Source of the DNA: Plakobranchus ocellatus
Lineage: Eukaryota > Mollusca > Gastropoda > Plakobranchidae
DNA length: 22,220 nucleotides
Direction of reading: 5' to 3'
Assembly: GCA_019648995.1 (NCBI GenBank)
Contig: BLXT01000825.1
Span: forward strand, 2,248,842 to 2,271,061
Both the position numbers and the translations under genes were made by a program. Positions 1 through 12,045 of this stretch are shown one piece after another; the first letter of the stretch is position 1, and every line of letters begins with the position of its first letter. The notes beneath the pieces are model-generated. The model had not been told where the DNA came from, did not search any database, and worked only from the letters and a program-made list of their open reading frames with translations.

Positions 1-253
1 GATGACACACACACATGATAAATAATCTTAATATATAAAATTTGCAAAACATTCTTTTTTTTTTTTTTTTTAATTTGCAAATAAAGATTTCAGAAACTGT
101 ATTTAAGAAGAAAAAACTTGGTTACTCTGTCACCAAATAAAACAAAAAAAAAATTTTAATGTGTCTTATCTTCTTTCAATTCTTTTCTTTTGTGTCGAGA
201 AATAAGAAATTGTCTATCCTTTATGAAACCAATCTGGGTACAGCATGAAATGT
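1..253 (-). other. PTTG1IP 3' UTR (partial or whole) and possible polyadenylation signals
   Basis: This is the region downstream of the stop codon on the minus strand, AT-rich with no reading frame. The minus strand has ATTAAA variants at 160-155 and about 75-70, each followed by T- or A-rich sequence, but no AATAAA. Either could direct 3' end formation, or the UTR may run past the window edge. The 18-base T run at 55-72 is genomic and should not be read as a poly(A) tail. Confidence 0.35.
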
Positions 254-300
254 TTATGCATCAAAACGGGTGTAGGGTGCCGAGTCCTCTTTCATGAGAC
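254..300 (-). CDS. PTTG1IP: PTTG1IP terminal coding exon (YxxPhi tail and stop)
   Basis: This exon has 47 coding bp. It completes G173 and encodes LMKEDSAPYTRFDA followed by TAA (256-254). With the previous exon it gives KYGLMKEDSAPYTRFDA against human KYGLFKEENPYARFENN. The acceptor is a strong T-run ending TTTTACAG at 308-301. The Y182-T-R-F185 tetrapeptide keeps the YxxPhi sorting motif that sits at the same place in human. The intron before it is 5060 bp, so the exon is easily missed; frame continuity and the conserved tail make it convincing. Confidence 0.94.
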
Positions 301-3300
301 CTGTAAAAAAAAAAATGTTTTTTTAATGAAAACAAGCCCTCAAAAGAAAAATGTATTTATAAAGCAAACACACAATCAAACAAGCCCAAATGAGGAACTA
401 GTCAGACCAACTTCCAACACAATCATTATTAGTCTTTGGCAAGAAGCAAAAATTACATCATAGAAAAACGGAACTTTCGGAGTCACACAGAATGACTAAA
501 AAATGGTTAAATAAAAGAAAATATAGCTTTAATCAAATTCTAACAATAGCACAATGAAAATTTGTTGATTGTGAATACTTTTTTAAATCTTTACTTATTG
601 AAGACATTCCATTATTTTCGCATTTTTGTTTTTTTTTTAATCTGCGCAAACATACCCATGCCATAATCATGACACAATAATGTGGTTCACAATGCCTCTT
701 TAGGACTGGAGGTTTCTGTAATTGAGGTATTCTTTTAACCATCTTGTGGGAAATACCTTCAATTGGATTTTTTTTTATTTTTTTTTTTATACATTCATGA
801 ATCATTATCATTAACAAGCCAAATTACTTATTGATGGCACGTACATCATATCTCTGAAGTGCTTTCTTTGTGTAAAGGTACTTCAGAGGTTTGATACGTC
901 TATCATTGCTATTTGTTAGTTTTTGTATCTTTCAATTTCAATATTCATCGCACTGTGTGTAGACAGGATCCAAACTGAGTTAGGCAGTCTTTAGATATTA
1001 TCACAAAGTGAGCCATTATGCAGAAACATTGGCCATGGAAAAATAGATTTTATGCTTCAGTGAAAAGGCAAACGTAGGAGCTGTAAATTGTCCTAAAGGT
1101 AATAAGCAAATTGGATGTTAAAAATTGAGAACTGTGCCTATATTATTATTAAACGTTGCTGTAAAATGTCTTATTTTATGTTGATACTACACATATACTC
1201 CAGTCCTGAACACAGCCATAAGTAAAGCACCGGGGAATCAGGAGTAGGATACTCCATAAGTACTGCCACTATTTTGTCATTTTTACCATTGACATTGTGC
1301 GAAACATACACCTCTTCCCCCAAAAACATTGAACAAAATACACATAATGACCTTGATCAAAACAAAAATAAAGCAGCACGGAAATGTCAGACAAGACTGC
1401 AGTCTAAATATAAACTTGTCTCCATTCCAGCAATTTGATAAGCTCAAATATTCAGGTATTTTAGACTTTTTAAGGTAATTGCTTATCGTGATTAAGATAA
1501 GGTCAAATTTAAGCTTTCTAGAACTTCCTCTAAATAATTTTTGGCTTATAACACAAGTAAGATGTACAGAGATCGTTCAGCCAAAAGGGTTGAGATTAAT
1601 AATTGAAAAATGTTTTCCAGTATAAACAATACCTTATTTAATAAAAACACAATCAAGGAAAAGCTTTGAATATGTTCAGCTTTGTTGAACCATTTAATAT
1701 ACAGATCCTTGGTGATACAAATCATAATAAATGATCTGCTTCTTTGAATTTTACAAAACAATAAAACCCCTATTTCTTTCAATCTAGAAAGTTTAAATGA
1801 ACAAATTTAAATAACTGGTGGTACTGAGTAATAATTAAATAGGAGATTTAGTCTGATGGAAACCAGATGTTGATCATACTGATCAGTAGCCAACTATCAT
1901 CCCCAGCGATGGAAAATGGGCAAAGTTGGGTTGGGGCATGATTTAGAAAGAAATGCAGAAAGAGCCAGCAGAAATATGGTTTCTCACAAAAACAGATTTG
2001 CTTCCCACAGACAACAACAAAAACAACAAACCAGGTCTTAAAGATGCAAGCACAATAATATCACAAACGATGTGGATTTTGTCTTTCCATCAATGGAAAT
2101 TCTCGATTTTCAGATCAACAAATGGCAAAACAAAAATGTGACAATCTGTTATAAGAAAACAAAAATGGAACAAAAGAATTGATGACAAACATAATTGAGG
2201 TAGAGAAAAAATGAACATGGGAGAGAATGTTGGATTCAATTTTAAAATTGCTCGGGCACAAAGTAGAGGACTGACTCAAAAGCTATAAAAAGTTGAAATG
2301 TGTGGCCAGAAATGATTTCTAAAGCATAAAAGCAATGCATTTGATGATAAGGTTATGTAAAGGTGTTTTAAATGCTGGTGGATAATTTCTTAATGACATG
2401 ATAATTAGAAGTAGAGTTTAAAAAATAGTTAAAAATTACTCATAGCCACATGCTTTGAGAGATTTTAAATAACATTTCAAGTTGAAAAAGTATTGTCAAG
2501 ACTAGTTTTGTTACAATTTCTTCATAAAAATATTTGTTCCTGATGATCTCTGCAACTTTTAAGCAATTTAATGTGCCTGTATAATTTTGTACATTGTATT
2601 TGCTCTCATACCCCCCAAAACTTGCAAATTAAATTATTGTAGGGTTCCTCATTTTATATCTAGGGAACTTTTTATGGCTGGCACAAATTAACTTACTCTC
2701 TATCAGCTTAAAATGCTCCTTTCCAATTTTTTTATAGGGGAATGCAAGTGTTCAAAAATTTGTTTTCTTCATTGGACTTACAATGCCTTTGTTTAATCAC
2801 ATTCTTTTTCGCCTTAAATTGCATGGGCAATAATTGTTTATTATGAAAGACAAGGAGGCCATAACTTGCAAAGATGGGTGACTTCAGCCATGAATGAAAA
2901 TGAGCGAAAAAGTGGGAAACAAGAAGGAGGAGGGGGGCGCAGCAGGAAGCAGCTATATTATTTAACTGAGAAATAATAGTCACGTGCATTATTTTAAGTT
3001 CTCAATATTTTGTTGTTGAATCATCCTTGCTTGAAAGCCCTGCATAGCAAGAAACCATAATGAGATAATTATAGTTGCCTTAGCATGAAAGAACATTGGC
3101 TCTGAATTTCCTCTAGAGAGAAAGAATAAAAAAAGTTTGATAGGTTCTATAAAAATATGACAAATCTATTGATTCTACACCAAAGCATGTTTCAGATCTG
3201 TCACGATGATTGGGCAGAAACCAGGAGATTTGTTTTTAAAAAATCAGTAGACTAGAGAAAAAATCACTGGAACACTTACATAACAGAAAGAAGCAACTAT

Positions 3301-6300
3301 CTTCTATAAGTGTCTTTCCTCGTCAAGAGATATAAACTAAATTCTTAACCTGGAAGAATTTCTGCATTGTATGATAACTCCAAGTAACTACAGAGAGTTG
3401 TCTTTGGAGGGTCAATACCAAAAAAAAAAAAAAAACATACTTCCTTGAATTGAAGCTCAAAAACATTATTTGTTTTCTGAGATATGCCTATTTGACAAAT
3501 GAAAGCCAGCATGGAAGCATGATTGTACTAATATTATCAATAGTGTTTCCCTGTGTGGAAATCCTCCCATTTATGTAGCCCTATTCTATAAAGCCCTATT
3601 CTATAATATCTAAATTCCAACCTACACATCTATCTAGACTTTCCATATATAAAGACAAAATCTTATCTAAGCATAGGGGATTAAGATCTAGATTATATAA
3701 GATCTATGGGGTTCTTTTTTGTTTGTTTGTTTGTTTGTTTTTTCTTTATATGTGGAGAAAAAATTGTGTGAAACAGAAATATTGGCTGAAAATAATTAAA
3801 TATATTAATTCCTGCAGCAAGTTTATTTCATTTCGTCAAATTCAAAGTATATGTACATGACCAACACTGATACCAAAATTGCTTTAATTTTCTGAATACT
3901 ATTAGTTCTGCAAAGAAATCTACTGAAATGGTTTTTCCCTTTGTGAATGATTCCCTCTGGAATTTAATGATAATCCATTGATTAATCCACTAAAATCAAT
4001 GAAATGTTTCAAGAGACTCTGTATTTCCAATGCTAAGGATTCTGTAATATGCAAAACCATGGTTCACTTTATTTGATGTCCATTGTAGCAGACTTCCTCA
4101 TACTTGTCTAAACACCTGATTAAAAATCATTTCTTTACATTCATGATGTTCGACCAATTATCAGTCCTTTATTGGACTGGTAGTGAACAAGAAGATGTGC
4201 TTGATCCAGCAATAACATTTTAAAGTGAATAGATTTCTCACCCACTTTATTTTTGTGCTGCACACTTGGAGGTTTCAAATTTTTTTGGGATCTTGTTAAG
4301 CTGGGCTGCTTTACACCCTGACAAAAGATCCCTGGTAAATATTCTATTCCCAGTGCAATCAAAATTCCATGGAGTATGATTTCTATTTTGGTTTAAGCAT
4401 AGGGCATTAGAGGTAAGATTAACAAAGGGGAGTAACCAACTCCTAAATTATTAACTTAAACCAATTCCACCCATCATCACATCACAGGCCTACCCATGCA
4501 TCTTTCTCTCTTTTTATCCATATCTCTATTTCCTTCCTTTTTCTTTCAAATAAGAGATTTTTGCACCAGTTATCAATCTAGAATAATAGAGCTTTCACAA
4601 TTTCATCATCATCTATGTAAGTTCTCCGGTCCTGAAGTCCTTCACTTTACAATTTAATGCGGGGCTGAAGTCCTCGACAAGAGAGATGGCTTTATTACCC
4701 GCTGAGATGCAACTTTGCGCTTAGGGGATCTAGAACTGTACAGAGGTATCTGGCGTGGTCCCCCTGCGTAACTGAGTGGTGGAAGAGAATTGAAGGGCAG
4801 GTGTGTGCAGTGGACCTAGCCAGACATTGGGCCTGACTTGCTGTAGTATGAGGTACTGGTAACAGTATTGGGTTTGCATGGAGTAATGCGAGAGAAAAAA
4901 GTGTGTCCAAAAAATTTTGTTTTGTGTGTGTGTGTGTGTGTGTCAGTCGGACAGTGACTGGGCTTTCTTGATAGTTTTTATTTGGCTTTAGCGATAGTAA
5001 GGCAGCCAACTCTTTCGGTTTATTGCATGTTAAATGAGAAAGAATAAGAGGAAAAAACGGAAAGCTCTTCAATTTATCCATTTGTGATAAATAAGAATGA
5101 AAGTTGCCAGAAACAGTGAGAGAGAGAAAAATCTTGATTACAAAATCAATTCAATAGCCTCTCAAACTTTCAGCTACCAATAAACAATACCAAAAAATTA
5201 AGAACTAAATATTAAGACTGAATCTTATACTATTGTAACAAAAAGCAAGTAAAAGATAAAGATACAGAGGCAATAACAAATTATGGCTAGAGACACAAAA
5301 AAAAAAACAACCCACTCCAGTTGTCATGAAAACTGGTGCTAAAACATAAAGACCACTCACCATACTTCATGCGGATCTCATCCAAACGAGACCTTCTCTC
5401 ATTTCTGCGCTCCTCTTGCCTTGCTTTGCGTTCCATTCTCTGAGACTCAAATTTGGCATCTTCTCTTTCATATCTTCAAAAACAAAGAAATAAACTGAAC
5501 AATGACACTAGCTTGGGATCTCCTAAAGGTATAGGACAGGAGGCTCTACAGTTGTAGAAACATATTTTATACTTAATTCATACGTTCTTCAGGTAAATTG
5601 TTTGAATGAGCTACTACTGTTTAGATGATCAAGTACATTGATATTTTGAGGGTTGCAATGTGGTTGCTCTTGAGAGAAAGTCAACCATTTTTTTTACCTC
5701 ATCAAAAAGCATTTGTGTCGAGTCGGAGATCTAGATTAAGCAGATCAAATCAGAATTTTAAAGTAAAAAAGTAAATATTTCCACTGCTTATTTGAACACT
5801 TAAGTCTAAAGCAGATGTATTGAAATTTCTCCTCATGAAAAAATGAGAGGTTTTCATCCCTTTGGTTCATGGTTTTCATTTAAAGTCAAGCAAAACCACA
5901 ACTCGATTCATTTGTGGGACATAAAACATACACATTTAAACAGCAAAAGATACCTGCACTTTCTGTAATGTACAACATTATCTAACTACCACAAAAATCT
6001 CTTCTCTCGCAGTTTTTACATGAGGTAAAACTGAAGAGCATAGATAAAAACGAAAAGAGGAAAGGGAAAATTCAATATTTCACTGTAGCGATGGCTCACA
6101 AAGTTATGAAAGTTAGCCACTGATAATATTCAGACTGGATGATGATAAGGCAATTCTGAGGATCTTAAAAATGCTTTCTAAATGTTGAAAATCACAGCAC
6201 ACCCGATCACAACTTTTAAAATGGCTTGCTATAAAAAACCAGTTAAGTACAAAATGGTAGGCACAAGATTTTAAAACTTCTAGTGAAGGAAAAAATTTGC

Positions 6301-9300
6301 ATTTAAGGGTGAATTCTGCATCACCGTGATCTATAAATCTCCAATCAAAGTATTTTTGATTTGAGAAAAGAAGATTTGTTTGATAAAGATTGCCCATTTC
6401 AACTGCAGTTTGCGATGAAGTCAAACTATATGAAAGAGATGTTTTAGTAGCTTTATTTGATAGAAGCAGTAGGGGAAGAAAAAAAAAAAAAACAATGTTC
6501 AGAGATGAAGAAAATGATGGTCTTGGTGTGAACAAATTTAACAGCTGGCATAGAGAAACTTGCAATTAGAACAATTTAAATGAATGTACATTTTCAGACA
6601 ATTACAAAAAAGTCTAAAACCTATACAATCAAAACATGCAATTACAGAGAAATACAATTATATGAAGAAATAAACTCAAAGATATTAACTGAATAAATAT
6701 TTGAATACAAACCTTTTGTTTTTTCCTTTGCGGCAGTAACAGCAGTAGATACAACACCCAGTAATAGTCAGGAGAAGAACACCCCCAATAACACCCATAG
6801 AGATAAGCAAAGCCTCAAAATTCACTGTGAAAAGAAAGAGATGTGAATATAGTTTGAAAATATCACAAAATTAGTAAGGAAATGTACTGGTCACAAAGAA
6901 ATTCACTGAATGAACTGTATGTTGAATATTAGTGTATTTTGCACTAAAAATCAGATTTCAATGCATTTTGTTATTGTATTGAACGTAAATGTAGCAATGA
7001 CTGAAGAGCTGTTGCTAATTTCAAATGAAATCAGGTAACTTGGGTTGATGATTTTTTAAAAGACTGCATCAACACTTTGATATTGCAGGAGAAAGAAAAA
7101 GAGAAAACATATAGATAATTTACCTTAAAAAATTATCTATCCTGTATAATATATACCTATGACAGAGATATTATATTCACACAAAATTTATAATTGCCCA
7201 AATTTAAATTATGCTATATTCATTAGACAGGAGGCCATTAAAAAAAAAAAATCTCCAAACTTATTGTCTTGTATATGTCTTTAACAAATGAAATACATAG
7301 GCTTAATAAGTGTGATTTTGATAGGAAAATATTGCTGACACAAATGAGGTAGCTCCCATGGATCAAAGATGATAAAACCCAGGAGGAAGAGACCTAGAAC
7401 ACCATGTTAAAATCTTTCTTACCCAATACATTTTTCTTACTGACAAAAAGCCAGAAAACTATTTCTTCTTGCAGACAATGGTAATCATACTTTAATATTT
7501 GTATCTAAACTTTGATGTTGTCAATAGACTTGCCTCATTTGTAATTTTTATTCTATTTCAATACTAAGGTTCTTGATGGTTATTCCATGGAAGTCAAACA
7601 AAAAAAAATAAATTTTAAAAAAAGGGAACTAGGATATGTCATAACATCTAAGCTGTTTGTTTTTTTTTTTTTTTTGTTTACTGAATCTTAGACAACTGAA
7701 ATAGCATAAGGAAACTTTTGGTCAAAATTAAAAGATTGAATATCAAAGCTGAGCAAAAAATATTAAAAAAAAGACATGAATAGGCAATCATTCTATAGTG
7801 AATAAGCCTGTATCGCAAACACCAAGGCCTATAAACATAAAGCAACAGCTTTTATTTGAAATTTAAAAACACAAAATTATGAATCGTCCAAGACTTCATT
7901 CAAACATTTTATATAAGTAAACTTTTAACAGGTTAAAACGATCTACATCTGCAATTTTTTTATTTGTCTTCTATGCTAAAGCTACTGGAGACAGGATAGG
8001 TGGTTTTTCTTTGCTTTTTATCACCCTACTCAGATGCTCTTAAAAATTTTATCTTTACCTACCCTTTAATTCTGAAGACATTTTAAAGCATTAAAGAATA
8101 AAATTCTAAATTAAAGACAATTTGGAAATGGTAAGGCTCTCTCATAATTAATTTAATATGGATCATGTCACAGGTTTACATACCTAGACAGGTACCCCAT
8201 CTGGCCTTATCCAAAGCACAATAGGATGATGGTGGTATGATTTTTCCAGATGGATACAGCTTACATGTGTTGTCAGTATAACAATACATACACTGAGAGT
8301 AAAAGATTATTTTTCTAGTTAGCACACTTAAGTTCAAGAAACATTAATAAATGCGTGCAGTTAAGATTCCAGTTGCATCGTTTTGAAGTTTTATACAGAA
8401 TTTGTATCATAATAGGCACTTACAATGTGTAACTCATGGTATATTCTTCTCTCTTTACTTGTCCTAATGAGTCTGTTTGTGCAGCAAAATCTTTGAAAAA
8501 TGCATTAGTAGAACTCAATATTTTGTACTTCTAAGATTATCAAAAAAAGACCAGAAATTTTCCACTTATTACACATTTTTAATGAATGACTTGCAAAATT
8601 GATGTTACATAATTTCAATACATACAACTTGAGACATTTTGAATCTGGTATGATGCAAAGTGCACAGGTCCTTTTGAGGATATCAAATAACATTTAAAAT
8701 AGCCAATTTACCCAATAATGCTGTACTTCTGTATTGTTACAGGTTCAAATGAGCATTTTTCAAAATTAAATTATTTTACTTTTGTCTGGAATCAACTAAT
8801 TAATTATTAGAAAACAGATGAACGCTGCAGAACAATTTGCAAATGTAAAATTTAAAAAGTTAACGGTTATGTCATTGACAAAATGGACAGAATGAACCTA
8901 AATATCCTTGGACTTTCCCAAGTAAGATGGACAGGGGCAAGTTCCACAAAACAAGGTAAGAAAATTCTAATTAATTCAAGGGAGAAATACAAAGCAAGAA
9001 ACATTGTTATATTATCTTATATGAAGGTCTCAAAAAATAAAATAAAGATAAAATGCAAAATGGCAAAAAAAAAAGAGTGGATTAATCAATAATGTCAGGA
9101 AATAGAGCAAAGCTTCAGATAGAAAATATTTATGAATGCAAAAAATATCAATGTAAGTGGTAAGTGGCAGTTGCTCTAGCTGCATCAAATCGAAAGAACA
9201 ATGCAAGTGGAAAAGAAGGAAGTACAGATGGTCAGAATATGTTCAAGATCTTTTCAAAGATGACAGGGGTGAAAAATCTGAAATAAGGACAAACCTGCAG

Positions 9301-12010
9301 TGCCCAACTATCCTTAAAGATGAGGAAAGGCAGCAATAAAGAAAATGAAAAATGGAAAAAAAAAAAACCACAGGATTGGATAACATACTAAAAGAATAAT
9401 TTAATAAGTTAAGAGTAGATCTAAAAACAAACTCCTAAAGGAAATAATACTGGCATAATTCAAGAAAATCTTTGCAAATCTGCTTTTGTAGTACTGCCTT
9501 AAACACCAGGTGAATGTGAACTACAAAGTTAGTTTAATGAGCCATTTTACAAAAAAAAAACATTGTGTTTTGATGCATAGAATGTGCAAGAAATATCCAC
9601 AAATAGTTTGGCTTTGTGCCTGATAAGGAACTAGAAATGCTTTATCCACTTCGTCAATGCTTATGAAAGGGTGGATAGGAATGCAAAAAGACCTCCATCT
9701 CTGCTTCATTGATTATTCTGAGACCTTTAACAAAGTAAAGCATGAAGAGCTATTTTACATGCTACAAAAATTAGATGTTGGTAATAAAGACCTGAGAGTA
9801 CTGAGCTTGTATAAGAATTGAAGGAGGACACAGTGATTTCAAATTTATCAAAAGAGGTATGAGTCAGGGATGTGAAATGTTTCCTGATATTTTTATACTA
9901 TATAGTGAAATAAATTTGAGAAAACTAAAGAATAATTCTCGCTTGAAAGTAAATGGAGAAAATCTTAATGATCTCAGTACGATGATGATATAGCTTTAAA
10001 AGGAGAATCTGGTGAACAATTGCAAAAACATTTAGACACTGTTGTTTTAGAGAGCAAAAGAATGGGCCTGTCTTTGACTGAAAAAAAAAAAAAACAACTC
10101 GAAATGCGTGGTCATCTCTACAAAGTCCTCAAACACAAAAAATGTAATCTCGTTAGCAAAGGAGAAAAACTCTAACAAATTACAAAATTCAGATACCTTA
10201 GATGCATGTGTGAAATAAGTAAAAAACAGCATGACCAAAGGCACGTTCCGAAAAAATGATACCGATATTGACAAGCAGAAATTTAAGTATGGACACCAAA
10301 AAAAGGAAATGAAAACATTGTCTCGCCATTCGCTATTTGTGTATAGACAAATTCAATTGAATGGCCTATATATGCAGATAGCAAAAGGCAATGACCATAG
10401 GTTTGGACAGTATTAGCATAAGGAAGTGAGTAATGGGACAATAAAGAAAGAAACAGAGAGAAAACAGAGCGATAGAGATATGGTTTATGATGATAAGGAA
10501 ACAGAAAAATTCCAGTGAAGTGGTACTGAAAAAAGCTTAACTTGTGTGCTCATTAACTAAAGCCATAAGATGGAGGCAACTACAATTTCTCCACTCATTT
10601 TATGGACACGTGAAAATCTCTAGAAAGATTGGAGGCAATTACAGTAGAGGTAGGCAGAGAATTTAACTTTGATTGAAAGTTTTAACCCATGGCTAATAGG
10701 TAATAATAGAAGCCTTACAAGGTTAACTGAGAACAGACTTGATTGGATCATGATTGCCAAGTCTGTTCAAGACAGGGCACCTAAAGAGGAGGAAGATGTT
10801 AAATGAATTAAAACTTTTGTTTACACAGAACATCCTACAAGTTTTCTATCAGTTTCTCTATTTCATTATAATGAATTCCATCTTTACAGGAAGACAAAAT
10901 TAATGATAAAATCTTGTCACAACTATCTAGCCTCAGTAATTATATCTGGACTTACTTTTGAGTTGCCAAGGCAATCACTGCATGAAGCGTTCAAAGCATT
11001 ACATTCTGAAAATTGAAACATAAAAATAGTTACAAATTATCTTTTGAAATCCTCGACTTGAATTCTTGGGTATATCGAGTTCTCTCTTTCTTTAATTTAT
11101 TATTGTTTTGCTATATTTTGTTGTCATGCAAAATTGAAGAAAGACTACTTTCTGACTTCAAAGACATATGTCAAATATGTAAAGAATTATTTCAAAATTT
11201 TGTTAAAAAGTAAATAGGCTAAAAATTTAATGGCAGATCTTCATTTTCATTAACAATGTGTGTTTTTTTATACCATATATACTGTTCAACATGATGAAAC
11301 AAAGGTGTTTGAAAGAAATACAGACCAGATATTTTGTGTGAATAGAGAATTAGCTCATTTTTTGCAGCAACATATAAAAATTGTTTTTGTGTGTATGCGT
11401 GTACATGATAAAAACTTAAAACTTACATTTTAGAAAACATGTAGTCATTGTCAATTGCTTTTGCGAATCATGTATGCTTTATGTAATCTATTTATTTGTC
11501 AACTCCAGCAAATCTTTCATTCTCCATTTCTTATGAAAATTTACAACTGACATCTTACTTCATAACTGAAAAAAATACAGTTGCTAACCGAAATTCAGTT
11601 TGTGTGAAAAATTATAATGATTGATATGAATTATTTTGTATGAGCATAGTCAGAGTGTTGGTTTCATATGCAGTAATGGGTTAAGAATAACAATAGCCAT
11701 TATAATTTTATACTGAAGGTCATTTATCTCCAATAAGAAAAAAATTCTTAAGTTCTTAAGGGGAAGAAAAAATTGCCTTTAATTAATTTAAAAAGGCATG
11801 CTGAGATACACACAGCATTCCAACCATTTCTTTGCCATATTACATGGCTATAATCTTTATAATCTAAGGCAGAGCCACTTTTTTCAAGTTAATAGTAAGT
11901 TCAACTTATGATTCTAAAACACAAAAATGAGGAAAACAAACAATACTTATGTGAGAAGTACTGGCAGATTGATAAGTCACTAAGCCATTGTATGGAGTGA
12001 AAAAAAAAAG

Positions 12011-12045
<35 letters not shown>

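Larger units (their letters stand above)
301..5360 (-). other. PTTG1IP intron 5 (5.06 kb)
   Basis: This is a GT-AG intron in phase 1. It is mostly AT-rich unique DNA without coding signal on either strand. Contents I can name are a stable hairpin (839-899), an A run at 3421-3435, a GTTT repeat at 3719-3740 and a GC-richer block ending in a TG repeat (4626-4945). Open frames at 533-817, 1546-1782, 2732-2989 and 4141-4362 are short, low-complexity and unlike any family I know. Confidence 0.85.

Noticed and set aside
245-463. 72-codon plus-strand frame at the left end
   Set aside because: It overlaps the PTTG1IP terminal exon on the opposite strand and is Lys/Asn-rich low-complexity elsewhere.
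3541-3560. Alternative terminal exon for PTTG1IP at an ACACAG acceptor on the minus strand
   Set aside because: It would give a four-residue tail before a stop, whereas 254-300 gives the conserved KYGL-PY-RF ending.
4695-5081. 128-codon minus-strand frame as a gene
   Set aside because: It contains a dinucleotide repeat read as His-Thr, has no domain and lies within a confirmed intron.
6113-6565. 150-codon minus-strand frame in intron 4
   Set aside because: Its Phe/Leu/Ser bias comes from T-rich DNA; there is no motif, and it lies within an intron with good splice sites.
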